Origin: Streptomyces sp. MBT53
GTDB lineage: Bacteria; Actinomycetota; Actinomycetes; Streptomycetales; Streptomycetaceae
Direction of reading: 5' to 3'
DNA length: 64,000 bases
NCBI RefSeq assembly: GCF_016654115.1
Contig: NZ_JAEQAZ010000010.1
Location: 28,736 to 92,735, forward strand
A model generated the notes under the pieces. That model saw only the letters and a program-made list of their open reading frames with translations. It did no database searches and was not told where the DNA came from. Of this stretch, positions 42,373 through 51,198 are shown one piece after another (the stretch's first letter is position 1; each line of letters starts with the position of its first letter). Both the position numbers and the translations under genes were made by a program.

Positions 42373-42924
42373 TCAGAGCGTCAGCAGCATCGCGACCATG
42401 GCGATCCCCATGGACAGCCGGCACGCCCGGGCCAACTCCGGCCGGTCGCCCCACCCGACACTCCCGCCGTCGCCGATGGCCGCGCCGGTGACAGGCACCA
42501 GTCGTATGCCCGACAGCAGCACGTATCCCACGAAGTAGAGGAGCAACACACCGGTCACGAGCGGGACTCCGGAGCCCTCGTGCTCATGGTGGTGACCGGG
42601 GGAGGCGCTCATCACGAGGGCCATGTAGACCATGGCGGCGGTGCCCAGCAGATGGTGCACATGGTGCGGGCTCCTGCGCGCGGTCCACAGGGCGCGCAGC
42701 GCCGCCGCGCCGAACACCGCCGCGTAGCCGGGCCAGGCCCACGGCGGCGGCGCGAACACCGCGGCCGGCACGGCCATCGCGGCCATCCCGAAGCCCATCA
42801 GGGCCTCGCCGCCGGCGGCCCGTCGCTGTTCCTCGACGGGGCTGCGCATCCGCAGCAGGCAGTAGGCCCCGGTCGCGGCGCAGAGCGCGACCAGCAGCCA
42901 GCCTGGCGAAGCCGGTCCGTGCAT
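42373..42924 (-). CDS. DUF5134 integral membrane protein
   Basis: 183 aa. Five or six membrane segments starting ASPGWLLVALCAATGAYCLL; His-rich SPHHVHHLLGTAAMVYMALVM and SPGHHHEHEGSG (near residues 85-125) could bind metal. This matches DUF5134 of Actinobacteria, unknown function. ATG at 42924 has GGGGGG 7 nt upstream; ATG at 42930 is too close to it. It leads an apparent leftward unit with the M56 peptidase. Confidence 0.75.
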   Translation of the reverse strand: MHGPASPGWLLVALCAATGAYCLLRMRSPVEEQRRAAGGEALMGFGMAAMAVPAAVFAPPPWAWPGYAAVFGAAALRALWTARRSPHHVHHLLGTAAMVYMALVMSASPGHHHEHEGSGVPLVTGVLLLYFVGYVLLSGIRLVPVTGAAIGDGGSVGWGDRPELARACRLSMGIAMVAMLLTL

Positions 42925-43093
42925 GCGCATCCCCCCGTTCGGCCCCGGTTCTCACTCTTCGTAGACGATCGGTCACAGGTTGCCCGTGCCGCACGGGGCG
43001 CAATCGAGCGCAACGGTGTACATGGGGAGCACTCGACGGAGTGCGGCAGGTCGGAGGCGTGTTCGCGTAACTATTTCATGAGTAAAACACCTG

Positions 43094-43099
43094 CTAAAC
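43094..43099 (+). promoter_or_regulatory. -10 element of FUSC-2 / MarR operon (leaderless)
   Basis: TAAACT ends 9 nt before the ATG at 43109, and no ribosome-binding site is present, so a leaderless transcript is likely. An A/T-rich TTTCATGAGTAAA lies just upstream (43074-43086) and may be the MarR site. Confidence 0.35.
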
Positions 43100-43108
43100 T
43101 TGTTCTCC

Positions 43109-44797
43109 ATGAGCAGTGCGACCCCCGTCCCCACCCCGCGCGTCCGACGCCTTCCGCTCGCCGGTGTGCTCCGCCTCGGCAGGCCATCCGACATCTGGTT
43201 CAAGCCCGCGCTCAGCGTGGTCGCCTCGGTCGCTCCGCCCAACCTGACCCTGCTCGCTCTGGGCCGCCTCGACCTGGCGATGTACACGATGGCCGGCTCC
43301 TTGTGCGCGCTCTACGCCCACAACAAGCCCTACGCCGCCCGGGCCCGCGCCCTGGTGTGGGTGGTGCTCGGGATGATCGGCGGTCTCGCGGTCGCGTTGG
43401 TCACCGCCTCGCTCACCACGAACGCCGTCGTGCTGGTCACGGTCGGCGCCGCCCTGGCCGCCGTACAGAAGGGCCTGTGCGACGCGACCCGGATCGGTCC
43501 GCCCGGCAACGTCGTCCTCACCTTCATCAGCTCCGCCTCGCTCTTCGCACCGCAGACGCTCGCCCAGATCCCCGGTCACCTCGCGCTCGCCGCCGTAGCG
43601 GGCGTCTGGGCGTGGCTCGTCGGCATGGCCCCCGGCCTGGTCCGGCCGTACGGACCCGAGCGCCGTGCCACGGCCCAGGCGCTGGACGCCGCCGCCGTGT
43701 ACGCCGCCACCCACGGCACCGGCGACGGCCACGCACGCGCGCGTGCCGCCACGGCGGCGGCCGTCCAGGCGGCCTGGCAGTCCCTGCTCGCCACCGGCGC
43801 CCGCACCGGGCCCCGCCGCGCCCTCGAACGTCTCGTCGTCCGCGCCGAGGTCGCCCTCGCCGCGCCTGCGGACACCGACCCGGAGCCGCTGCGCACCTGG
43901 GCCCGCGAACTGCGCGGCAGGGGACCGGTCCCAGGGGCCGACGACCCGGTGGATGCCGTAGCCGAACTGATCGGCGTGGACGCCGAACTCGCCGCCCCCA
44001 CACGCCCGTTGTGGACCAGGCTCGGCCCACTCGGCCCCCTCGTGCTGCGCACGGCGATCGGGTGCGCCCTCGCCGGATACGCCTCCCTGGCCCTCGGCGT
44101 CGGCCGCCCCTACTGGGCCCTCGTCACCGCCGCCTCCCTCTACCAGGCCAACATCACCCTCACCTGGGGCCGGGGAGTACAGCGGGTCGTCGGCAACCTC
44201 CTGGGTGTGCTCGTCTTCGCCGGGGTGGCCCCGCTCGCGCACTCCCATCCGGCGGTCCTCGTGCTCTGCTGCCTCGCGTTCAACTTCGGTGCCGAGGCGC
44301 TGATCGGCCGCAACTACTGGCTCGGCAGCGTCTGTGTGACCCCGATGGCACTGCTCATCACCGAGTTCGCCCGGACCCAGCAGCCCGGGGAACTGATCAC
44401 CGAGCGGGTCGTGGACACCCTCGTCGGCGCTCTGGTCGGCCTCGTGGCCGCGGCCGTCGTCACCAACCGGCGCGCGAGCGACCGTATCGAGGAGGCGCTG
44501 GCGGCGGTCGAAGGGGCGCGAGGGCGGGCCGTGCGCCTCCTGGGCGAGCCCGTTCCCGCCCCCGGAGCCCTGGATTCCGCGCACCGCGCGCTCGCCGCCG
44601 CGCTGGTCGAACTGCGTGCCACCGTCGACGCCGCGTCCGGCGAGTGGTGGCAGCGCGCCCTGCCCCAGGAGCGGGTCGTGCTCGCCGAGCAGTCCGGACA
44701 CCGTACGCTCGCCGCGACGGTACGACGCCGGGGGCCGCGCTCCTGGCCGACCGCGGATCGGCGCACGGGCAGGAAGACGGAGGGCGTACGGGGATGA
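43109..44797 (+). CDS. FUSC-family membrane transporter-like protein 2
   Basis: 562 aa. Two membrane blocks (about 35-165 and 310-445) with a cytosolic helical region between them and another at the C-terminus, the FUSC/aromatic acid exporter layout. The second block contains GRPYWALVTAASLYQANITLTWGRGVQRVVGNLLG (only partly quoted as motif), the conserved FUSC segment. The start at ATG 43109 lacks a Shine-Dalgarno. It overlaps the MarR gene by 4 bp (ATGA), so this is probably a drug-responsive exporter controlled by that MarR. Unlike the FUSC at 17.6 kb its stalk regions are longer. Confidence 0.83.
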   Translation: MSSATPVPTPRVRRLPLAGVLRLGRPSDIWFKPALSVVASVAPPNLTLLALGRLDLAMYTMAGSLCALYAHNKPYAARARALVWVVLGMIGGLAVALVTASLTTNAVVLVTVGAALAAVQKGLCDATRIGPPGNVVLTFISSASLFAPQTLAQIPGHLALAAVAGVWAWLVGMAPGLVRPYGPERRATAQALDAAAVYAATHGTGDGHARARAATAAAVQAAWQSLLATGARTGPRRALERLVVRAEVALAAPADTDPEPLRTWARELRGRGPVPGADDPVDAVAELIGVDAELAAPTRPLWTRLGPLGPLVLRTAIGCALAGYASLALGVGRPYWALVTAASLYQANITLTWGRGVQRVVGNLLGVLVFAGVAPLAHSHPAVLVLCCLAFNFGAEALIGRNYWLGSVCVTPMALLITEFARTQQPGELITERVVDTLVGALVGLVAAAVVTNRRASDRIEEALAAVEGARGRAVRLLGEPVPAPGALDSAHRALAAALVELRATVDAASGEWWQRALPQERVVLAEQSGHRTLAATVRRRGPRSWPTADRRTGRKTEGVRG

Positions 44798-45381
44798 CGT
44801 CAATGAACGGACGGCCGGCGGACCGAAACGGTGCCTCTCCGGATACGGCCCGGCACGACCCCTCACAGAGCGCGCCCCGCCACGACACCGTCGCCGCCGT
44901 CGTCGGCCAGTGGCAGGCCGTGCACCCCGATCTCGACACCGGTCCGATGGAGATCATCGGCCGCATCAACCGGTGTGCCGCCCTGCTCCAGCAGGCCGAG
45001 GACGCGCCGCTGCGCAGGGCCGGGCTCAGCCGCCCGGAGTTCGATCTGCTCGGCGCGCTCCGCCGCACCGGACACGAGCTGACGCCGAGCGAGCTGACCA
45101 GGGAGACCTTCTCCTCCGGGGCCGCCGTCACCAAGCGCCTCAAGCAGCTCACCGAACGCGGACTGGTCGAGCGCCGCGGCGACACCCGCGACCGCCGTGT
45201 CGCGCATGTCCGCCTGACGGACACCGGCCGCGAACTCGTCGACGCGATCCTGCCCGAGCAGCTCGCCTACGAGACCACCGTGCTCGCCGGTCTCGACACC
45301 CCCGGACAGGGCGAACTCGCCACACTGCTCGGCGAGTTGCTGGTCCAGCTGGAAGGCCGGCTGGGCGTCCTGCGCGTCTGA
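44794..45381 (+). CDS. MarR-family transcriptional regulator
   Basis: 195 aa. A disordered first 35 residues, then a MarR winged helix: LSRPEFDLLGALRRTGHEL, SSGAAVTKRLKQLTERGL and the wing RRGDTRDRRVAHVRLTDTG. Typically represses an exporter gene until a phenolic ligand binds. ATG at 44794 overlaps the FUSC-2 stop, with GGAGG 9 nt upstream, so expression is coupled to the transporter it likely controls. Confidence 0.9.
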   Translation: MTSMNGRPADRNGASPDTARHDPSQSAPRHDTVAAVVGQWQAVHPDLDTGPMEIIGRINRCAALLQQAEDAPLRRAGLSRPEFDLLGALRRTGHELTPSELTRETFSSGAAVTKRLKQLTERGLVERRGDTRDRRVAHVRLTDTGRELVDAILPEQLAYETTVLAGLDTPGQGELATLLGELLVQLEGRLGVLRV

Positions 45382-45499
45382 GTCGCCGCAGGTGGGTGGC
45401 GGCGGACCGTTGACGTGAGGAGCGTGATCTCCCTACGTTCGACCAGGTCGGTTCGGGACGCCGACTGTCGTACGACATGCCGAACAAGGGATTGATGCC

Positions 45500-48076
45500 G
45501 TGGCAGCCGAAGCCTCCACCCCGGAGACACTCACGATCGACCTCGGCACCGACACGGGCCCCTTCCACGGAGGCGCGAGCGGCACGCTCTACGGCCTCTA
45601 CGGCGACGGCGTCCCTAGCCGCAACGTCGTCGAGGGCATGTACGTCCGCACGGTCTCCACCAAGGCCCAGGACGGCACCCAGCACCCGGGCGCCGACGCC
45701 CTGGAGATACTGCGCCCCTTCGTCGAGGCCGGCGGCAAGGACGTCTACGTCTACCTGACCGACATCTACCGCGGCTTCCCCTACGAATGGCCCGGCGCCA
45801 CCGGACCCGAGCGCCTCGCCGACTTCACGGCACGCGTCCGCAGGCACGTCGAGCAGGTGCTGGCGTTCGGCGAGTACCGGTCCCATGTCGTGTACGTGCC
45901 GTTCAACGAGCCCGAGGGCAACATGTTCGGCACGGAGGAGTGGAGCTACGACGGGACCTCCTGGCGCACCGACCCGCGCGCCTACTTCACCGCCTGGCGG
46001 GACATCTACCACCTGATCAAGAGCCTCGACCCCGACGCGCGCATCGCCGGCCCCAACACCTGCGAGCTGTACGACGAGGTCAAGGGCTTCCTGGAGTTCG
46101 CCGAGGCCGAGGGCGTACTCCCCGACATCGTCACCTGGCACGAGCTGTCCTCGCCGGACGAGATCCGCACGAACGTCGCCAAGTACCGTGCCCTGGAACG
46201 GGAGTTGGGCATCGGCCCGCTCCCCGTCAACATCAACGAGTACGCCCACAACTACCACTTGTCCGTCCCGGGACAGATGATCCAGTGGATCGCCGCCATC
46301 GAGGAGTCCAAGGTCGACGCCGACATGGCGTACTGGAACATCGACGGCAACCTCAACGACTCGGCGGTCGAGGCCGACAAGGGCAACGGACAGTGGTGGC
46401 TGTTCAACGCCTACGGCCAGTTCACCGGCCACACCGTCCGGGTCACCGCGCCCCACCCGAACGTGCAGTACACGCTCCAGGGCGTCGCCGTGCTCGACCC
46501 GGACAAGCGGCAGGCGCGGGTGCTGTTCGGCGGCGCGGGCGGTCCGGCGGACGTCGTGTTCGAGCACGTCGACCCCGAGGTCTTCGGTGCGACCGTTCAC
46601 GCGCGGCTCCTGGAGATCCCCTGGACGGGTCAAGTCGGCGCCTCCGCGCAGCCGTTGCGGCTCTATGACGGTCAACTCCCCGTCGTGGACGGGAAAGTGA
46701 CGCTGCGTCTGACGGACCTGGAGGAGATGTCGGCTTACCAGGTGATCCTGTCCCCGGGCGGCGAGGGGGCCGTGGCGCTGCCGCCCTCGGTCGGCTGGCG
46801 GCGGACGTACCAGGCCGAGGACGCGACCTACCTCGGTGGCGGGCGGTCCCTGAACGGGCCCGAGGGATCGCCGTCCGACGTCGACAAGTTCGCCACGTCC
46901 ACCGGCTACCACGTGGGCGGACTCCGCACCGGCTCCGACGGCGTGCTCGCCTTCTCTGTCGAGGTCCCGCAGGACGGGACGTACGACGTGAGCGTCTTCG
47001 CCAACTCGTACAACCTGGCCGACGCGGTGCGCGAGCAGGGACCCACGAACGTCTTTCTCCGCGTCGACGGCCGCGACCCGCGCGAACTCCGCCTTCCGCT
47101 CGGCTACAAGTGGGCGGTGTGGGGCCACACCGACACCCAGGTCGAGCTGACCGCCGGCGCGCACACCATCACCCTTGCCGCCCAGGACGCCGACCTCGGT
47201 GTCACGCGGGGCGACGCGGTCGTCGACAAGCTCGACCTCGCCCTCCGCGACGACGAGGTGAGCGGGTCCGCGGTGTACGACGCCGAGTTCGCCGCCCTGG
47301 GGGATGGCGCCCGCGTCGACCACACGATCCGAGGAGCCTCCGGCCCCGGTGTCGCCGTACTGCCGCGGGGTGGCACCGCCACCTTCTGGGTGCACGCGGC
47401 GGACGGCGGGGAGGCAACGGTGACCGTCGATCGGATCGGGCCAGGGGAGGGCGAGTTGACGATCAACGGAGAGAACGTAGGGATTGTTGAACGATCCCCA
47501 CGTTCCCTCTTCCTCGTGTCGGGCATCAACAAGGTCACTGTCACCGCCACTTCGGACGACCTCGTCCTGGACCGCCTGCGGACGGCGCCGTCACGCGGCC
47601 TCCTGCCCGCCGCGACGTACCCGGCCGAGGAGGGCATCACGACCGGCGGTGCCCGGGTCACCGGCGCCCACACGTTCGCCACCGGCGGCAAGGCGGTCGA
47701 CGGCATCGGCGCCGGACCGGCGAACGCCCTCACCTTCACCGTGACGGCGGAGCGGGCCGGCCGGTACGCGATCACGATCCGCTACTCCAACGGCGAGCAG
47801 GCGCCCGCCACCCACTACAACCCGGACCCGGTCTGCCGCCACGCGGACATCGCGGTCAACGGGGCCGCCCCGCAGCGCGTCCTGTTCCCCACGACCTTCC
47901 ACTTCAACAACTTCCACGACCTGACCGTCCCCGTGACCCTCGACGAGGGCGCCAACACCCTCACCTTCACCGCCGACGAACTCCCGGACCACGACGGCAA
48001 GTCCAGGAACCCGTACGGTCAACGCTCCGCGTACGCGCCGGTGATCGACCAGGTGACGGTGACACGGCTGGCCTGA
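45500..48076 (+). CDS. Cytoplasmic clan GH-A glycosidase with C-terminal CBM-like domains
   Basis: 858 aa. An N-terminal TIM barrel (about 1-310) has the clan GH-A glutamates: acid/base Glu137 in VPFNEPEGN and nucleophile Glu247 in NINEYAHNY; it looks GH39/GH5-like but I cannot fix the family. A beta domain (310-425) follows, then a CBM35/CBM6-like module beginning YQAEDATYLGGG (about 434-580), a further beta domain, and a second CBM35-like module ending at the C-terminus (TYPAEEGITTGG). There is no signal peptide: the protein starts VAAEASTPETLTIDLG. So it either acts inside the cell or leaves by an unusual route. GTG at 45500 with AAGGGA upstream. No transporter nearby. Confidence 0.75.
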   Translation: MAAEASTPETLTIDLGTDTGPFHGGASGTLYGLYGDGVPSRNVVEGMYVRTVSTKAQDGTQHPGADALEILRPFVEAGGKDVYVYLTDIYRGFPYEWPGATGPERLADFTARVRRHVEQVLAFGEYRSHVVYVPFNEPEGNMFGTEEWSYDGTSWRTDPRAYFTAWRDIYHLIKSLDPDARIAGPNTCELYDEVKGFLEFAEAEGVLPDIVTWHELSSPDEIRTNVAKYRALERELGIGPLPVNINEYAHNYHLSVPGQMIQWIAAIEESKVDADMAYWNIDGNLNDSAVEADKGNGQWWLFNAYGQFTGHTVRVTAPHPNVQYTLQGVAVLDPDKRQARVLFGGAGGPADVVFEHVDPEVFGATVHARLLEIPWTGQVGASAQPLRLYDGQLPVVDGKVTLRLTDLEEMSAYQVILSPGGEGAVALPPSVGWRRTYQAEDATYLGGGRSLNGPEGSPSDVDKFATSTGYHVGGLRTGSDGVLAFSVEVPQDGTYDVSVFANSYNLADAVREQGPTNVFLRVDGRDPRELRLPLGYKWAVWGHTDTQVELTAGAHTITLAAQDADLGVTRGDAVVDKLDLALRDDEVSGSAVYDAEFAALGDGARVDHTIRGASGPGVAVLPRGGTATFWVHAADGGEATVTVDRIGPGEGELTINGENVGIVERSPRSLFLVSGINKVTVTATSDDLVLDRLRTAPSRGLLPAATYPAEEGITTGGARVTGAHTFATGGKAVDGIGAGPANALTFTVTAERAGRYAITIRYSNGEQAPATHYNPDPVCRHADIAVNGAAPQRVLFPTTFHFNNFHDLTVPVTLDEGANTLTFTADELPDHDGKSRNPYGQRSAYAPVIDQVTVTRLA

Positions 48077-48096
48077 CGGCGGGCGGGTGAACGGGT

Positions 48097-48861
48097 TCAG
48101 CCCTCCCCGCTCGCCGCGTGCACCCCGAACACCGCCCCCTGAGGATCCCGCAGCACCGCGATCCGTCGTACGTCGCCGACGGAATGGGGCTCCATGAGAA
48201 CCGCGCCGCCCGCCGAAGTCGTCGCGGCGGCGGTCGCGTGGACGTCGGTCACCGCGAAGTACGGCAGCCAGTGCGGAGTCACCTGGGGCGGGAACTTGTC
48301 GTCCATCGCCATCATGCCGCCGAAGTCGGCGCCGTCGATGCCCCACTGCGGGTAGTGCGCCGAGGGCCGGACGGTCCAGCCGAACACGCTCGTGTAGAAG
48401 GTCTCGGCCCGCTCGGGCGCCCGCGTCAGCAGCTCCACCCAGCCCAGCGCGCCGGGTGAGTTGAACAGCCCGGCGCCGGGGAAGGTTCGTGCCTGCCACA
48501 TCTGGAACGCGGCTCCGCCCGGGTCCAGGGCGACCGCGAAGCGCCCGATGTCGAACACGTCGGCCGGTTCCATCAGCAGCGTCCCGCCCGCCGTACGCAC
48601 CCGCTCCGCGGTCGCGTCGGCGTCCGCCACCGCGAACGACACATTCCACGCCACCGGCTGCGACTCCTGGAACAGGGGCGTCAGACCGGCGACCGCCGCG
48701 TCCCCGACGTGCGCGACCGTGTAGCCGCCCGCCTCCTGCCGGGGATCGGTCTCCGGGCGCCAGCCGAGCACGTCGGCATAGAACCCTTTGGCCGCCTCTA
48801 GGTCACTGGTCCCGAGCTCGACCCAGCAGGGTCCGCCGGTCACCGGCCTGTCGAGCTTCAT
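48097..48861 (-). CDS. VOC-superfamily protein, two glyoxalase-like domains
   Basis: 254 aa. Two tandem vicinal-oxygen-chelate modules: residues 1-122 (PCWVELGTSDLEAAKGFYADVLGW) and 130-254 (LGWVELLTRAPERAETFYTSVFGW). The pattern equals the 'VOC family / 27 kDa antigen Cfp30B-like' group; members bind metals and act as glyoxalase, dioxygenase or resistance proteins. Substrate unknown. ATG at 48861 with GGAAGG upstream. Convergent with the glycosidase gene. Confidence 0.87.
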   Translation of the reverse strand: MKLDRPVTGGPCWVELGTSDLEAAKGFYADVLGWRPETDPRQEAGGYTVAHVGDAAVAGLTPLFQESQPVAWNVSFAVADADATAERVRTAGGTLLMEPADVFDIGRFAVALDPGGAAFQMWQARTFPGAGLFNSPGALGWVELLTRAPERAETFYTSVFGWTVRPSAHYPQWGIDGADFGGMMAMDDKFPPQVTPHWLPYFAVTDVHATAAATTSAGGAVLMEPHSVGDVRRIAVLRDPQGAVFGVHAASGEG

Positions 48862-48957
48862 GGCGTTCCTTCCGCAGGAAGTACCCCTTCCAGCACGCTA
48901 AGCCCGGGCCGCGCCCCCGGCCAACCGGCACGGGAGGCCGCCGTGGGGGCCGTACGC

Positions 48958-49350
48958 CTAGATCCCCGGCCGGTACCGCAGGGGATGATCCGCCGGCACC
49001 TCCACCAGCACGATCCGCGTCCCGTCCGGGTCCGCCACCCACATCTCCACCAGCCCCCAGGGCTCCTTCACCGGCGGCCGTACGATCTCGACCCCCTTCG
49101 CCCGCAACTCCTCGTACGCGGCCCCCGCGTCCGCCACCTGCAGCCACAGTTGTACGGCGGGTGAGGGTGGGGTGGTGGAGTGTCCGGAGACCTCCAGGAA
49201 TCCGCCGCCCAGGAAGTAGACGGTCCCGCGCTCCACCCCCGTGCCGAACTCCCTGTAGACGGACAGCCCGAGTTGCTCGCCGTAGAAGGCGCGGGAGCGG
49301 TCGGGATCGGTCGGGCGCAGCAGGATACGGCTGCTCAGTACGTGCACCAT
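48958..49350 (-). CDS. Single-domain VOC-superfamily protein
   Basis: 130 aa. One VOC module pair: SSRILLRPTDPDRSRAFYGEQLGL at the start and AVQLWLQVADAGAAYEELRAKG in the middle, ending VADPDGTRIVLVEVP with a metal-ligand Glu. Glyoxalase/bleomycin-resistance-like; substrate unknown. ATG at 49350. The MITE-like repeat begins 12 bp upstream of its start, so the element may supply or separate its promoter. Confidence 0.85.
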   Translation of the reverse strand: MVHVLSSRILLRPTDPDRSRAFYGEQLGLSVYREFGTGVERGTVYFLGGGFLEVSGHSTTPPSPAVQLWLQVADAGAAYEELRAKGVEIVRPPVKEPWGLVEMWVADPDGTRIVLVEVPADHPLRYRPGI

Positions 49351-49361
49351 GCGGCCGGAGC

Positions 49362-49507
49362 CTAGGGCCTGTCCGGCGGCTCATGTCGGAGACGCGGGGT
49401 CTGGCACGCCCATCTGCGGCGTTGTCGTCGGTTGCCGACGTCCCCCAGCCTTCGGCCGGGAGGTGCCCCCACCGCGTCGGCGCCCTCCTCCGCCGGACAG
49501 GCCCTAG
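49362..49507. mobile_element. 146-bp MITE-like element with 18-bp perfect terminal inverted repeats
   Basis: CTAGGGCCTGTCCGGCGG (49362-49379) and its exact reverse complement (49490-49507) bound 110 bp with no open reading frame. The interior holds CCCCCAGCCTTCGGCCGGGA and GAGGTGCCCCC (49442-49471), a motif I recall from short dispersed repeats in Streptomyces genomes. No transposase. The ends begin with CTAG. It fills the gap between the divergent VOC and GNAT genes. Confidence 0.75.
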
Positions 49508-49568
49508 CCGTCGGGGGCGGGTTACCCTCGTCTCTGCCTGAGCCGCGCCCTGATCGGAGTTGTGCACC

Positions 49569-50108
49569 ATGGACACCGCCGCTACCGGACTGACCTTCCG
49601 CGACGCCACCGACGCCGATGTGGACGCCCTCGTCGTGCTGATCGAGTCGGCCTACCGGGGTGACGACAGCCGGGCCGGGTGGACCACCGAGGCGGACATC
49701 CTGGAAGGGCAGCGGACCGATCCCGAAGGCGTGCTCGCGGTCGTCAAGTCGCCCGACAGCCGGCTGCTGGTGGTCGAGCGCGACGGCCAGGTCGTCGCCT
49801 GCTGCCAGCTCGAACACCGCGGCGACCACGCCTACTTCGGGATGTTCGCGGTCAGCCCGCAGCTCCAGGGCGGCGGCCTCGGCAAGGTCATCATCGCGGA
49901 GGCCGAGCGCGCCGCCAAGGAGAGCTGGGGGGTGGGGGAGATGCACATGACCGTGATCTCCGTACGGAACGACCTCATCGCCTGGTACGAGCGTCGCGGC
50001 TATCGCCGTACGGGCCGGATGACCCCGTTCCCGTACGGCGACGAGCGGTTCGGCATTCCGCAGCGCGACGACCTGCAGTTCGAGCTGCTGGTCAAGGAAC
50101 TGGCGTAG
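49569..50108 (+). CDS. GNAT-family N-acetyltransferase
   Basis: 179 aa. GNAT fold: motif A FGMFAVSPQLQGGGLGKVIIAEAE holds the acetyl-CoA pyrophosphate loop QGGGLG, and the C-terminal NDLIAWYERRGYRRTGR is motif B. Acceptor unknown. ATG at 49569 with GGAG 11 nt upstream; a GTG three codons earlier is less likely. Its upstream region is the MITE-like element. Convergent with the GDPD gene with 3 bp between stops. Confidence 0.88.
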   Translation: MDTAATGLTFRDATDADVDALVVLIESAYRGDDSRAGWTTEADILEGQRTDPEGVLAVVKSPDSRLLVVERDGQVVACCQLEHRGDHAYFGMFAVSPQLQGGGLGKVIIAEAERAAKESWGVGEMHMTVISVRNDLIAWYERRGYRRTGRMTPFPYGDERFGIPQRDDLQFELLVKELA

Positions 50109-50111
50109 TCC

Positions 50112-50795
50112 TCACGCCGTGAAGCGGCCCGTGCGTTTGATCTCCGGGTAGTCGGTGGTCGCGCCGTCCAGGCCCAGGGCGCGTACGAGCCGCAGCTGGT
50201 CCTGGGTGTTCACCACCCAGCCGATGATCTTCAGGTCCGCCTTGCGGGCCGCCTCGACGACCTCCAGGGTCAGCCTGCGGATGTTGAGGCAGACCGTTTC
50301 GGCACCGGCCTCGGTGGCCCGCTCCACCACGTCGGGGCCGAAGCGGCTCGCGATCAGCGCGGTGCGTACGCCCGGCACCAGGCGGGCGATCTCGGTGATC
50401 GCCTCGTCGTGGAACGAGGACACCTCGACCCGTCCGACCAGGTCCCGCCGGTGCATGACCTCGGCCAGCGCCCGCGCCGCGGCCAGATCCTTGATCTCGG
50501 CCTGGAGCGGTGACCGGACGGCGTCCAGCACCTCCTCGAAGGTGGGTACGCGCTCGCCGCGGCCCGCGTCCAGGGTGCGCAGCTCGTCGAGGGTCCGCTC
50601 GGCGATCGGACCGGTCCCGTCGGTCGTACGGTCCACGTCGGCGTCGTGCATGACGACGAGGGCGCCGTCCCTGCTCAGATGCAGATCGAGTTCGATGACA
50701 TCGAGGCCGCCCTGCTCGGCGGCGACGAAGGAACGGAGAGTGTTCTCGGGTTCGAGACCCATGACTCCGCGGTGACCGATGGTGAGGAAGTTCAA
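50112..50795 (-). CDS. Glycerophosphodiester phosphodiesterase (GDPD)
   Basis: 227 aa. The GDPD TIM barrel with the signature IGHRGVMGLEPENTLRSF (catalytic His-Arg, Glu-Asn), ELDLHLSRDGALVVMHDADVDRTT (metal Glu/Asp and catalytic His) and QAEIKDL. Releases glycerol-3-phosphate from glycerophosphodiesters. No signal, so cytosolic. The TTG at 50795 (LNFLTIGHRG) is the likely start by comparison with family N-termini; no strong ribosome-binding site, and the open frame upstream is low-complexity. Confidence 0.87.
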   Translation of the reverse strand: MNFLTIGHRGVMGLEPENTLRSFVAAEQGGLDVIELDLHLSRDGALVVMHDADVDRTTDGTGPIAERTLDELRTLDAGRGERVPTFEEVLDAVRSPLQAEIKDLAAARALAEVMHRRDLVGRVEVSSFHDEAITEIARLVPGVRTALIASRFGPDVVERATEAGAETVCLNIRRLTLEVVEAARKADLKIIGWVVNTQDQLRLVRALGLDGATTDYPEIKRTGRFTA

Positions 50796-51198
50796 GGTTC
50801 GACTCGCTTCCGTCGACGGCGGCTCGGCACGCGCGCGTGGGCGCGGCCGGACATCGGCGTCCACGCGGCAGAGCCGCAGCCTAACGGCCGGGCCCGGCGT
50901 TGGACCCGCGCGTACACGGAGGATCGGGGAGACGGGCGCGGCCGACCTGCGCGGCACCGGCGGGGACGGTCACTCCGGGGTGGGCGAGTCCCTCGGCGAT
51001 TGACCAGTGGCCGGTTTCGACGCCCCGCTCCCTGGGTAGCCGCGCGATGGCTCATCGGCGGCCTTCACGGTTTCCGGCAGGAAAAAGTTCGGTCACGAGC
51101 AGGGGTCGGCAGGATAATTTCCCGATGATCCCCTTGCTGGGAGAAACCACATATGTATACGGTTTCCATACGCTGGGTTCTCCCGTGGAGGAAGTGAC
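50796..51198. other. 403-bp intergenic region upstream of the DUF6421-like operon
   Basis: No gene is seen. The left 280 bp are G/C-rich with no clear element. From about 51085 the sequence becomes A/T-richer and carries a possible rightward promoter (TTGCTG 51134-51139, 16-bp gap, TATACG 51156-51161) overlapped by an inverted repeat GGGAGAAACC (51139-51148) / GGGTTCTCCC (51175-51184), one mismatch. GAGGAAG follows before the ATG at 51199. Confidence 0.45.
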
